From positions 9,268,961-9,332,960 of the forward strand of contig NZ_CM002285.1 in assembly GCF_000497445.1 (NCBI RefSeq): a DNA stretch of 64,000 bases. The letters are read 5' to 3'. Shown piece after piece: positions 36,170 to 44,619 of this stretch. The notes below the pieces were generated by a model. The model did not search any database and was not told the DNA's origin. It was given only the letters and a program-made list of their open reading frames with translations. Both the position numbers and the translations under genes were made by a program. Positions within the stretch are counted from its first letter, which is position 1. Each line of letters begins with the position of its first letter. The stretch is from Streptomyces roseochromogenus subsp. oscitans DS 12.976 (lineage in GTDB: Bacteria > Actinomycetota > Actinomycetes > Streptomycetales > Streptomycetaceae).

Positions 36170-36530
36170 GCAAAACGCAGTCGCGCGGCGCGTCGTCACC
36201 GACCGCGACCAGGACGCCGAGCTGGAGCGGCTGCTCGCTTTCGGCGCCAGGCCCGTCGACGTCGGCCAGACCGGCACCGCGAGCTGGCACGTCCTGGCCG
36301 GTCCCATAGCTCTTCAAGGCCGCTTCCATCGTGGCCGCCAGGTTCTCCAGGTTGTCTGGCACTGGCACGCGGAGCAGGACGTGCTGCTTGCGGTGGGCGA
36401 GGAGGAGATCACCGACGGGCGTGGTACCGGTCCAGTCCCTCCAGGCGGCCTCGCACTACACCCTGGTCGTCGAGGAGTACGAACGCGAAGACCTGGCCGC
36501 GGTTGCCCCGAGCGGTAGAGCCTTCCGAAG
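36156..36530 (-). pseudogene. Unidentified degraded reading frame
   Basis: On the minus strand a coding-like stretch reads 'EAAWRDWTGTTPVGDLLLAH', 'RVPVPDNLENLAATMEAALK' and ends 'DDAPRDCVLLKVT'. An upstream part in another frame (GQVFAFVLLDDQGVV) appears to belong to it. I do not recognise the family. No start codon is available in frame, so it is a remnant. Confidence 0.35.
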
Positions 36531-36639
36531 ACCGGAACGACGAACAGGTCCTCGCCAAGCGGTGCTGGTCGGCACCGCCCCCACGGGCGCGCCCTGGAAG
36601 CGGACGTGGGGTACAAGTCGGCGTCGGTTTGCCGATCCG

Positions 36640-37296
36640 TGGGCATCGGCCAGGAGGTGAGGACCCGGCTCAGATCAGGACGGTGCTGGGCGGCACCGCG
36701 CACGGGCCCGGTGAGTCTTTTCAGCGCACGGCTGACGGCTTGCTGGGCTGGTGTGAGGTGGCGACCCGGCGGGTGTCTGAGGGGTGTCGTCACCCACGGG
36801 CTGGCTCCCGTGCGGGCACGGTCGGCGAGCACTGGAACGCCCTGGTGCTCACAGATCCGGATGATCCGGTGGGCGCAAGCCGCGCTCAGGTCGTGGGCAC
36901 ACCGGGCAACGCGGGCGAACTTCACAACAGCCGCCCTTCCGGGTCGGTCACGACCTGCACGTTCACTCTGTGCCGACGGCGCTTGTGGGAGTAGTCGGCC
37001 CGGCTGCCGCCGACCCGGTCGCACTCCCCGCGAGGGTGTCATGCCGACGCAGGTCCAGCAGGCCGACCAGGGCACGCTGGTGCGGCAGGAGCTTGCATGG
37101 GCAGTCACCCTCACGGGTGACAATGAGCAAGGTGACCCACTCGACCGGAGCATGCGGCAGGTCCAGTGCGGCAGGACAGGAAACGTCTGCGCCGGTGGAT
37201 TGAAACTTCGAACACCTCCCTCAGCAGCACGGAAGCCTTGTCCGTTGCAGACACCAACGCCGTCACCCCATCAGTGGCCACGCTGAAAATGCTCAC
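36640..37296 (-). pseudogene. IS5-like DDE transposase remnant
   Basis: Minus-strand pieces in different frames align in order with an IS5/IS112-type transposase: 'CDRVGGSRADYSHKRRRHRV' and 'NVQVVTDPEGRLL' near 37045-36930, then 'CAHDLSAACAHRIIRICEHQ' and 'GVPVLADRARTGASPWVTTP' near 36900-36780, then 'LTPAQQAVSRALKRLTGP'. Several stops and frame changes interrupt it. No intact terminal repeats were found. Confidence 0.6.
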
Positions 37297-37436
37297 TGAG
37301 CGATGTGCCGCGTATCGCGGTCAGCCGAGGCCGGCGTATCCCCTGGAAACGCATTCTGATCCGGCCCTGGGGGGTGGCTCACCCGCTCGGATGCGCTCGG
37401 CGCGACAGCGGTCGCGAGGGTGTGCATGGTGAGTTC

Positions 37437-37679
37437 ATGATCACTACACCTCACCCCAAGAAGACCGTTTCCCGGATGCCGCGAGTTTTCGCGGTGAGTG
37501 CCGCCCTGGGCATCGCTTGTGCGGCGGGGGTGGCGACTGCCACATCCGCCGTGGCCGCGACGCCCGTCACGCACGTCGCCACAAAGGCCGCCCCGGCCTG
37601 GAGCCACGGCGGCCACGGCGGCGGGGACGAAAACAAGTGTGGCAACGGGCTCCTCGACCTCCTCAACTTCTGCAACTGA
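37437..37679 (+). CDS. Small secreted peptide with C-terminal cysteine pair
   Basis: 80 residues from ATG 37437; a longer frame to 37305 looks non-coding. Signal peptide (MPRVFAVSAALGIACAAGVA, cleaved near VAA-T), then a His/Gly-rich stretch (WSHGGHGGGDENK) and a compact end 'CGNGLLDLLNFCN', with two Cys ten residues apart. The layout resembles small surface-active or chaplin/rodlin-like Streptomyces peptides, but it does not match the chaplin consensus. Stand-alone. Function unknown. Confidence 0.55.
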   Translation: MITTPHPKKTVSRMPRVFAVSAALGIACAAGVATATSAVAATPVTHVATKAAPAWSHGGHGGGDENKCGNGLLDLLNFCN

Positions 37680-38332
37680 CCGACAACCGGCGGTAGTTCC
37701 TGCCCGCCGACCGCACAACCGCACAACCGCACAGGGAAGAAGTCCACCCACCCCCGGGGCGGTCAGGAGCAGGGGCACGATCCCTGTCCCTGACCGCCCT
37801 GCCGACCACAATCGAAGGCCTGCGCCGCCCACTGCTCCGGCCGGACGGCGATCTTTCCGTGTGGGGCGGCGACTGCAACGGCAGTCCCTTCCCCACACCA
37901 CAGTCTCCGTGCATCAGGCGACGGCGTTCGCGCAGGACGAGTCCTGGAGCACCGCGCGCACCGCGCGCCCTCGCATCACGTTCGGCTTGTGGTGCGGCTG
38001 AGCGGTGTACCGCGTGACGGCTCGCTGATCACGCATTCGGCGGCTGTGCGCAGCGTCAGGCCCAGCAGCGGGGCGCGCCTCTTCCTCCACCCGGCTCAAA
38101 AGCCGCTGTGATCTTCTCCCGAATGGGTTCGGCTTCTTGCGGCCTGTCAGCGGCGAAATCCTCCCGCCAGGAAGGCCTTGACCGCGGAGGCCAGGCCGGC
38201 CTGGTGTCTCACTGATGACCGCAACATCTCTCAGAGTGCGCGATGCGAGTCGTCGCCTACTGCCCGACGGTGGACGACGACCCGCCTATGTCCGACTCGA
38301 GACCGGACCGCAAGCCGCGGCTTTGCTACGCC
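37680..38332. other. Intergenic region, nothing recognised
   Basis: About 650 bp. Short frames exist on both strands but none has a ribosome binding site, family motif or sustained coding bias. The A/C-rich 'CCGCACAACCGCACAACCGC' tract near 37710-37735 is a small direct repeat. Confidence 0.4.
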
Positions 38333-38983
38333 TCAGCTCAGTGCGTCGAGGGCGGTGATGATGTCGGACGGTTCGGCGCGGGTGGTGTAGTCGGTGTTGA
38401 CGAAGGCCCACCGGATGACGCCATCGCGGTCGATGACGTAGGTGGCGGGCAGCGGGATGGTGCGGGGGTGGCCGTCGTTGACGCGCTGAAGGTCGAAGCC
38501 GAGCTTGTCGTAGACCGCGGCGAGGTCGTCGGGGAGGTCGAAGGCGAGGCCGTACTGCTTGGCGGTGTCGGAGCCGACGTCGCTGAGGACGTCGAAGGTC
38601 AGGCTGTGCTTCTCGGCGAGGCTGAGAGATTCGTCCGGGATCTGCGGGGATACGGCGACCAGGCGGGCGTCGCGTGCGGTGATATCGGTGTGGTGCTGCT
38701 GGAGGGCGCGCAGGGCGATGTTGCAGTACGGACACCAGGCGCCTCGGTAGAAGGTCAGCACTACCGGGCATTCGGCGATCAGGTCGTCCAGCGCGACCGT
38801 CTGGCCGGTGGCTGAAGGCAGCCGGAACCGGGGAGCTCGATCGCCGACGGTGAGGGCGCGGTCGACCTGTCCGGAGTCGGCGAGTTCCTGGCCGGCCCGA
38901 TGCATGACCTGCCGCACTTCGGCGGGGATCTGCTGTTGGCGGGCTTCGTAGAAGGCGCGAAGTTCAGCGTTGAGGCTGGTCAC
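38333..38983 (-). CDS. Peroxiredoxin-like (AhpC/TSA) thiol peroxidase
   Basis: 216 residues from ATG 38983. Thioredoxin-fold peroxiredoxin: 'VGDRAPRFRLPSATGQTVAL', active-site 'FYRGAWCPYCNIALRALQQH' with a CPYC pair, and 'YVIDRDGVIRWAFVNTDYTT'. It belongs to the group whose peroxidatic Cys sits in a CxxC motif, reducing hydroperoxides or disulfides with thioredoxin-type donors. It is divergent from a TetR regulator, and one of two near-identical palindromes (39036-39057) lies 53 bp before its start, so it is very likely repressed by that TetR protein. Confidence 0.9.
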   Translation of the reverse strand: MTSLNAELRAFYEARQQQIPAEVRQVMHRAGQELADSGQVDRALTVGDRAPRFRLPSATGQTVALDDLIAECPVVLTFYRGAWCPYCNIALRALQQHHTDITARDARLVAVSPQIPDESLSLAEKHSLTFDVLSDVGSDTAKQYGLAFDLPDDLAAVYDKLGFDLQRVNDGHPRTIPLPATYVIDRDGVIRWAFVNTDYTTRAEPSDIITALDALS

Positions 38984-39035
38984 GGTGCCGTTCCTCCTGG
39001 ATTACGCCTGGCGCGGGGCCCATGTCCCGGCCAAT

Positions 39036-39057
39036 TCTTGAAACGATCGTTCCAAGA
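39036..39057. promoter_or_regulatory. TetR operator, peroxiredoxin side
   Basis: A 22-bp near-perfect palindrome, TCTTG(A)AA-n6-TTCCAAGA, centred on CGATCG. Its half-sites recur at 39221-39242 in the same divergent region. Confidence 0.65.
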
Positions 39058-39220
39058 TAGCGGCAGAGCGAGGGCTCGCGCCAGGCGAGGTGCGGTATCG
39101 GCTTTCAGAGGGTGGTGGCGGGCGAGGAATCGAAGGGCCGGTGGTGCTTGTGGGCCGTATGCGGCTGTCCATAGTGCTGGTACGGGATTCATGGCCGCGG
39201 GATGGCGCCCGGGCGGAGTA

Positions 39221-39242
39221 TCTTGGAACCCTTATTTCAAGA
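39221..39242. promoter_or_regulatory. TetR operator, regulator side
   Basis: TCTTGGAA-n6-TTTCAAGA, the same half-sites and spacing as 39036-39057. It ends 14 bp before the TetR ATG, fitting autorepression. Confidence 0.65.
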
Positions 39243-39256
39243 TGGCGGGGTGGAAC

Positions 39257-39856
39257 ATGCCGGATATCAAGCACTTCGACCCGGACGCGACCCTGGACAC
39301 CGTGGTGCGGTTGTTCTGGCAACAGGGTGTGGCCACCACCGGCATCCAGGACATCGTGACCGCGACCGGCCTCAACCGCTCCAGTCTGTACGCCACCTTC
39401 GGCGGCAAGCAGGAGCTCTACCTCACCGCACTGCGCCGCTATCTCGAACAGCGCTCCCAGCCGATGTTCCGCCGGCTTGCGCAGGATGAGCGCGGCTTGC
39501 CCGCCATCGCAGAGTTCTTCGACGGCCTGATCGAGGCAAGGTGTTCGGGCGAGTACGCCCGCTGGGGCTGCATGGTCTCCAACGCGCACGCCGGAGCGGA
39601 GAACGGCGATCCCGACGTCCGCGCCATTCTCGACCGGCACCACCAAGAGCTGCGGGACGCGATGTACGCGGCGCTCGTCACGGCCGAGGCCGCGGGGCAG
39701 CTGGCCGCTGGGGCCGCCCCGGGAGCGGCGGCCGATCTGCTGGCCTTGCTCGCCTATGGCGTGAACCTGCGCTCGCGCGCCGGCGCCGAGGCCAAGGCGC
39801 TGCTCAGGACGGTGACCGTGGCGCTGGAATCAATCGGCCGGCCGGCCGCCGCCTGA
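39257..39856 (+). CDS. TetR/AcrR-family regulator of the peroxiredoxin
   Basis: 199 residues from ATG 39257 with GGGGTGG upstream. The helix-turn-helix reads 'QQGVATTGIQDIVTATGLNR' and 'SSLYATFGGKQELYLTALRR', the AcrR/YcdC-like subgroup. 'WGCMVSNAHAG' holds a cysteine in the position where redox or electrophile sensors of this subgroup (NemR-like) often carry one; that sensing role is inference. Divergent from the peroxiredoxin, with duplicated 22-bp operators between them. An upstream in-frame extension to 38900 would read through the operator and is rejected. Confidence 0.88.
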   Translation: MPDIKHFDPDATLDTVVRLFWQQGVATTGIQDIVTATGLNRSSLYATFGGKQELYLTALRRYLEQRSQPMFRRLAQDERGLPAIAEFFDGLIEARCSGEYARWGCMVSNAHAGAENGDPDVRAILDRHHQELRDAMYAALVTAEAAGQLAAGAAPGAAADLLALLAYGVNLRSRAGAEAKALLRTVTVALESIGRPAAA

Positions 39857-39889
39857 GGCAGATGTCTGGATCGCTGGCCGGCGCTCAGC

Positions 39890-40479
39890 GCGGATTGCCG
39901 GTCGTCGGGTTGGTTCGTGCGTAGGCGAGGGCGGCCTTGGCGAAGATGTCATCGAGAAGCTGCCCAGCTTCATCGGGATGCAGATGATCGCCACCGTGAT
40001 CACGACATGGATCGGGTCGTCCTTGACGAAGGCGCTCACAGCGGGGGCGCGCATGCCGGAGGAGTAGGCGGAGGCGGCCAGTACACCGAAGGCGATCAGC
40101 AACGGCAGGTCCTTGACCAACCAGTTCGTGTTCTCGTCACCGCAGACGCCCATGGCGTCCTCCAGCACGGCTTGGATGCCCACGAGTTGGAGGCGATGCA
40201 CGGCATCGTCGCGAGGATGCCGGTGAAGGCGACCGCCAGTGACAGGCCCCTGGAGCCGAAGCGGCCGCGCACGAAGTCGGCCGTGGCCGTGTACGCGTCA
40301 CCGCCGAGCACGAACCAGGTGATCGAGGCGCCGAACGACCGTCCGCCCAGGCCCGATTCGTCCAGCGAGTGCTCGTTGTCGGGCTTGCTCCGGCGGGCGG
40401 CGCGAAAGCCCATCACGGTGAGGGCCAGGAAGAAGAAGGCGAAGACTGCGAGAGCGACGCCGTTGACGCCCCCGGTCAT
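39890..40479 (-). pseudogene. Sodium:solute symporter (MctP-like), decayed
   Basis: ATG 40479 opens a normal N-terminus of a monocarboxylate-type SSS symporter: 'VALAVFAFFFLALTVMGFRA', 'LGGRSFGASITWFVLGG'. A deletion then joins 'DAYTA' to 'TADFVRGRFGSRGLSLAVAF', skipping about 50 residues and two helices. Later parts are spread over two more frames ('GDENTNWLVKDLPLLIAFGV', then 'DDIFAKAALAYARTNPTTGN'). The 3' two thirds are absent. The family takes up pyruvate, lactate or acetate with sodium. Confidence 0.75.
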
Positions 40480-40937
40480 GACCTCGTGCCTCCCTCGCCG
40501 GGAACGCGCGTCGTCGGCGTGGTCTGGATGGCGACAGTTTCGCTGCGCACGACGTCGTCGAGTTCGGCGTCCGGTGGGGTGGCGCCCGTGATCGGCTGAG
40601 AAGTGGGCTGCGGGTTGCTCCCGCGGACGGCGACGGCGTTGCCTGCCAAGGCCGTGGGGAGTAGGACCGGCAGCGAGCCGGCCGGCCGCGTGGCGAGCGG
40701 CCGGCCCGATCCACCGTCGGTGCCTCAAGTCCGAAGGACGCACGGGTTGGCTCGACGAGCCCGAAGGCAGACGGTGGCACACCGGGTGGGAGCAGGAGGA
40801 CTTCCCCATGGACGCCGACAGGCGAGCCACCTGAAGGGCTAGGGCGAGTGGCGCTCGCCCCGGTCGCGCCGCAGGCTGGATCGGGACGTGAACGAGCCGC
40901 CGAGGACCCCTCGGCGGCCACGCTCTGGGAGGACCGT

Positions 40938-41675
40938 GTGACTGCTCCGTCGCCCGCCACCGATGCACCGCCGGCCCGGTACGACGACCTGCGCGCCCTC
41001 GTGATCAACTGCACGCTGAAGCGTTCGCCGGAGACGAGCAACACGCAGGGGCTGATCGACCGGAGCACCGCGATCCTGGACGCGCAGGGGGTGCACGTCG
41101 ATGTCGTCCGGGCCGTGGACCACGACATCGCCACCGGGGTGTGGCCCGACATGAGAGAGCACGGCTGGAAGACGGACGCCTGGCCGGACCTCTACCAACA
41201 GGTCCTGGAGGCCGACATCCTCGTCCTGGCAGGACCCATCTGGCTCGGCGACAACAGCTCCGTGATGAAGCAGGTGATCGAACGCCTCTACGCCTGCTCC
41301 AGCCTGCTCAATGAAGCAGGCCAGTACGCCTACTACGGCCGCGTCGGAGGGTGCCTGATCACCGGCAATGAGGACGGCGTCAAGCACTGCGCCATGAACG
41401 TGCTCTACAGCCTGCAGCACCTGGGCTACACCATCCCGCCCCAGGCGGACGCCGGCTGGATCGGCGAGGCGGGTCCCGGCCCCTCGTACCTCGATCCCGG
41501 CTCGGGCGGCCCGGAGAATGACTTCACCAACCGCAACACCACCTTCATGACCTGGAACCTGCTGCACCTGGCCCGCGCGCTGAAGGACCTCGGTGGCATC
41601 CCCGCCTACGGGAACCAGCGCACCGCCTGGGACGCCGGCTGCCGCCGCGACTACGAGAACCCCGAACACCGGTAG
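40938..41675 (+). CDS. Flavodoxin-like NAD(P)H:FMN oxidoreductase
   Basis: 245 residues from GTG 40938, chosen for the GGGAGG six to eight bases upstream. A flavodoxin-fold protein: 'LRALVINCTLKRSPETSNTQ' is the FMN phosphate loop, 'EADILVLAGPIWLGDNSSVM' the second flavin-contact segment, and 'YYGRVGGCLITGNEDGVKHC' the third. Such proteins are FMN-dependent reductases of quinones, azo or nitro compounds. Stand-alone; a long right-hand intergenic region follows. Confidence 0.85.
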   Translation: MTAPSPATDAPPARYDDLRALVINCTLKRSPETSNTQGLIDRSTAILDAQGVHVDVVRAVDHDIATGVWPDMREHGWKTDAWPDLYQQVLEADILVLAGPIWLGDNSSVMKQVIERLYACSSLLNEAGQYAYYGRVGGCLITGNEDGVKHCAMNVLYSLQHLGYTIPPQADAGWIGEAGPGPSYLDPGSGGPENDFTNRNTTFMTWNLLHLARALKDLGGIPAYGNQRTAWDAGCRRDYENPEHR

Positions 41676-42003
41676 GGACACCAGCGGCCGCGGACGCCCT
41701 GGTGTACGTGACGGAGTGTGGAGCACTGGCTGTCACGCTTGGGTAACTGTTGGTGCGGTCAGTGGTGATGAGGCAGTCATGAGGAAGCTATGGACCAGCT
41801 ATGAGATGGTCAAAAAGGTGCGGTCGAAACGACATAAATCTCTGTTTTCGGGGCCTGGGAGTGGCTGAATAGCGACTCGTCGGCGCTCCGGGGGCTGTTT
41901 TCAGGCAAGGCTTACCTAAGTACGGTGAGCCTTGCTTTGTTGATGGCGGGTGCGTGCCGTGGGGGCGGCGTCGACGGCCCGTGCGTGTCACTTCGGAGGT
42001 CCC
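41676..42003. other. Intergenic region and leader of the iron transporter
   Basis: The left half contains an AT-rich stretch with a 29-codon plus-strand frame at 41779-41868 (basic peptide, start MRKLWTSYEMVKK); I see no ribosome binding site of note and do not call it a gene. The right half carries the iron box and the transporter promoter. Confidence 0.4.
41901..41919 (+). promoter_or_regulatory. Iron box (DmdR1/IdeR-type operator)
   Basis: TCAGGCAAGGCTTACCTAA matches 15 of 19 positions of the actinobacterial DtxR/IdeR consensus TWAGGTTAGSCTAACCTWA. Its right half belongs to a second inverted repeat (AAGGCTTACC...GGTGAGCCTT, 41908-41932). It lies 85 bp before the solute-binding protein start, so the transporter should be repressed by iron. 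Confidence 0.65.
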
Positions 42004-43080
42004 ATGTCTCGTGTCGTCCTGCGGTCCGCTCGACGGTCCGCCGCGCTGGCGACGGCGGTGTCGCTGTCCGCCCTGGCGCTGGCCGGGTGCAGCGGTTCGA
42101 ACGACTCCGGGGGCGCGTCGTCGGACAAGGAGCCGGCTGGTTCGCTGAGGGGGCAGACGATCACCGTCTACAGCGGTCAGCACGAGCAGACGGTCAGCGC
42201 GCTGGTGAAGGACTTCCAGGCGCGGACCGGCATCAAGGCCAACGTCCGCTCGGGCGACGAGGCCGAGCTGGCCAACCAGATCCTCACCGAGGGACCGGCC
42301 TCCCCGGCGGATGTGTTCTTCGCGGAGAATCCGCCCGCGCTCACCACCCTGGAGAACAAGGGCCTGCTGGCAAAGGTGAACGCCGCCACCCTGGCGGCGG
42401 TTCCGTCGGGCGACAGCTCCGCCAAGGGCGACTGGGTGGGTGTCTCCGCCCGCGAGGCGGCGTTCGTCTACAACACCGGCAAGCTCCAGGCGGGCCAAGT
42501 ACCGCCCAATGTGAAGGACTTGGCCGGCACGGCGTGGAAGGGGAAGCTGGGCATCGCGCCGGGTGAGACGGACTTCACCCCGATCGTCACCAGGATGATC
42601 CAGACGGATGGCGAGGCCGGAGCGAAGAGCTGGCTGGAGGGGCTGAAGGCCAACAGCAAGGTCTACGGCAGCAACGAGGACCTGGTCGCCGCGGTGAACC
42701 GGGGCGAGGTCGAGGGCGGCGCAATCGACCACTACTACTGGTACCGTCTGCGCGACGAGCAAGGCGCCGCCCACATGCACAGCGCACTCGGCTACTTCAA
42801 GCAGGGCGACCCCGGCGCGCTGGTGGACGTCTCCGGCGCTGCCGTCCTCTCCCACGGCCAGCACCGGGCGGCCGCCCAGGCGTTCCTCGCCTACCTGACC
42901 AGCAAGCCCGCCCAGCAGATCATCGCCACCTCCGAGAGCTACGAGTATCCGCTTGCCGCCGGGGTGAAGAACACCAAGGTGAGCCGGGCGCTGACGGCTT
43001 CCGGACCGGTCGCGCAGGCCGGCGACCTCGGTGACGGCAAGAACGCGCTGCAGCTCCTGCAGTCCGTCGGTCTGCTGTGA
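42004..43080 (+). CDS. Iron(III) ABC transporter, solute-binding lipoprotein
   Basis: 358 residues from ATG 42004. Lipoprotein signal with lipobox 'ALALAGC'. Type-2 periplasmic binding fold of the FbpA/SfuA group: 'ITVYSGQHEQTVSALVKDFQ', 'SGDEAELANQILTEGPASPA', 'DVFFAENPPALTTLENKGLL', and the Tyr-Tyr pair in 'IDHYYWYRLRDE' that typically ligates ferric iron. Attached to the outer face of the membrane, it delivers iron to the permease encoded next. An iron box precedes the gene. Its stop overlaps the permease GTG. Confidence 0.92.
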   Translation: MSRVVLRSARRSAALATAVSLSALALAGCSGSNDSGGASSDKEPAGSLRGQTITVYSGQHEQTVSALVKDFQARTGIKANVRSGDEAELANQILTEGPASPADVFFAENPPALTTLENKGLLAKVNAATLAAVPSGDSSAKGDWVGVSAREAAFVYNTGKLQAGQVPPNVKDLAGTAWKGKLGIAPGETDFTPIVTRMIQTDGEAGAKSWLEGLKANSKVYGSNEDLVAAVNRGEVEGGAIDHYYWYRLRDEQGAAHMHSALGYFKQGDPGALVDVSGAAVLSHGQHRAAAQAFLAYLTSKPAQQIIATSESYEYPLAAGVKNTKVSRALTASGPVAQAGDLGDGKNALQLLQSVGLL

Positions 43081-44618
43081 GGACACTCCGTACGGCACCG
43101 GGCCCGCTGCCGCTGGTGGCGGGTCTGGTCGCGCTGCTCGTCGCCTCGCCGTTGGTGTTCGTCGGGCTGCAGGCCGCACAGGCGGGCGGGGACACCGCAC
43201 ACCGCCTGCTGGCCCGGCCCGTGGTCGGCACCCTGCTGTGGCACACCGTCGCCCTCACCACGGTCGTCACCGCCGGCACGCTCGTGCTCGGCTTCGCCGC
43301 CGCCTACCTGGTGGAGCGCACCGACCTGCCCGGTCGCCGGGCGTGGACCGTGGCCCTGGCGATGCCGCTCGCGGTGCCGGAGTTCGTCCACGGCTACTCC
43401 TGGGTCTCGCTGTTCCCCCAGGTGCAGGGGTACTGGGGTGCGGTGCTGGTGATGACGTCCTCGCTGTATCCGCTGGTGTTCCTGCCGGTGGCCGCCACGC
43501 TGCGGCACGCGGACGCCTCGGCCGAGGAGGTCGCGCGCAGCCTGGGCCGCGGCCGGCTCGCGACCCTGTGGCGGGTCACGCTGCCACTCACCCGCCCCGC
43601 CCTGGCGGGCGGCGCGCTGCTCGTGTCGCTCTATCTCCTGGGCGAGTACGGGGCGTTCGCGATGCTGCGCTACACCACGTTCGCCACCGCGATCTACAAC
43701 GAGTACCAGACCAGCTTCGACATGGCCTCCGCCAGCCTGCTCACCCTCGCCCTGGTCGGCCTGGCCCTGCTCCTCGTCGCTCTCGACGCGCGCGCCGCGC
43801 GCCGCGGCCGGGTGGTGCGTGAGGGCACCACCGGGCGGGGCTGCGCCCCGGCGGCCCTGGGCCGCTGGAAGCCGGTCGCCGCAGGCGCGTTGGCGGTGGT
43901 GGTGGGGGTGACGCTGGGGGTGCCGGTCTTCGCACTCGTCCACTGGCTGGTGCGTGGGAGTTCCACCACCCTGCCGTCCGCCTCCATCGTCACCGAGACG
44001 GCGACGACCCTGGGGTACGCGCTGTCGTCGGCTGCCGTCGCCACCGCCGCAGCGGTGCCGGTGGCGCTCTACTCCTGGCGCCGCCCCACCCGCCTGGCCC
44101 GCACCGTGGAACGCGCCGCCTACCTGACCAGGGCGCTGCCCGGAATCGCCGTCGCCCTGTCGGTGGTGTTCTTCGCGATCCGCTACGCCCAGCCCCTCTA
44201 CCAGCAGCCGTCGTTGCTGGTGGCCGGGTATGTGGTGCTGTTCTTCCCGCTCGCCCTGACCTCGGTGCGGGCCTCCCTCGCACACGTGCCGCACGGCGTC
44301 GAGGATGTGGCGCGCTCGCTGGGCGTCCGCAGGATCATGGTCCTGGGCCGGGTCACCCTGCCGCTGATCCTGCCCGGACTCGGCGCCGCCTTCGCGATGG
44401 TCACGCTCACCGCGAGCACCGAACTCACCGCCACGCTGCTGCTGCGCCCGACCGGCACCGAGACCCTCGCCACCCAGTTCTGGGTCTACACCACCGGCCT
44501 CTCCTACGGGGCGGCGGCGCCGTACGCCGCCGTGATGGTCGCCCTGTCCGTGCCCGCCGTCCTGATGCTCACCCGCCGCACCCTCGGCACTCGCGCAACC
44601 GCCCCAAGGGAGAACTGA
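43077..44618 (+). CDS. Iron(III) ABC transporter permease
   Basis: 513 residues from GTG 43077 (GTGA overlap with the binding-protein stop). Two fused permease halves, each with about six helices and one EAA loop: 'EEVARSLGRGRLATLWRVTL' near residue 150 and 'EDVARSLGVRRIMVLGRVTL' near 410. This fused arrangement is typical of FbpB/SfuB ferric iron permeases. Followed after one base by the ATPase gene. Confidence 0.93.
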   Translation: MRTLRTAPGPLPLVAGLVALLVASPLVFVGLQAAQAGGDTAHRLLARPVVGTLLWHTVALTTVVTAGTLVLGFAAAYLVERTDLPGRRAWTVALAMPLAVPEFVHGYSWVSLFPQVQGYWGAVLVMTSSLYPLVFLPVAATLRHADASAEEVARSLGRGRLATLWRVTLPLTRPALAGGALLVSLYLLGEYGAFAMLRYTTFATAIYNEYQTSFDMASASLLTLALVGLALLLVALDARAARRGRVVREGTTGRGCAPAALGRWKPVAAGALAVVVGVTLGVPVFALVHWLVRGSSTTLPSASIVTETATTLGYALSSAAVATAAAVPVALYSWRRPTRLARTVERAAYLTRALPGIAVALSVVFFAIRYAQPLYQQPSLLVAGYVVLFFPLALTSVRASLAHVPHGVEDVARSLGVRRIMVLGRVTLPLILPGLGAAFAMVTLTASTELTATLLLRPTGTETLATQFWVYTTGLSYGAAAPYAAVMVALSVPAVLMLTRRTLGTRATAPREN

Positions 44619-44619
44619 G

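Noticed and set aside
37705..37740. CRISPR-like or functional repeat at the CCGCACAA tract
   Set aside because: Only two to three short imperfect units with no spacers; simple sequence.
41779..41868. 29-codon basic peptide frame in the leader of the iron transporter
   Set aside because: No ribosome binding site or signal peptide and no family; AT-rich context fits a leader region.
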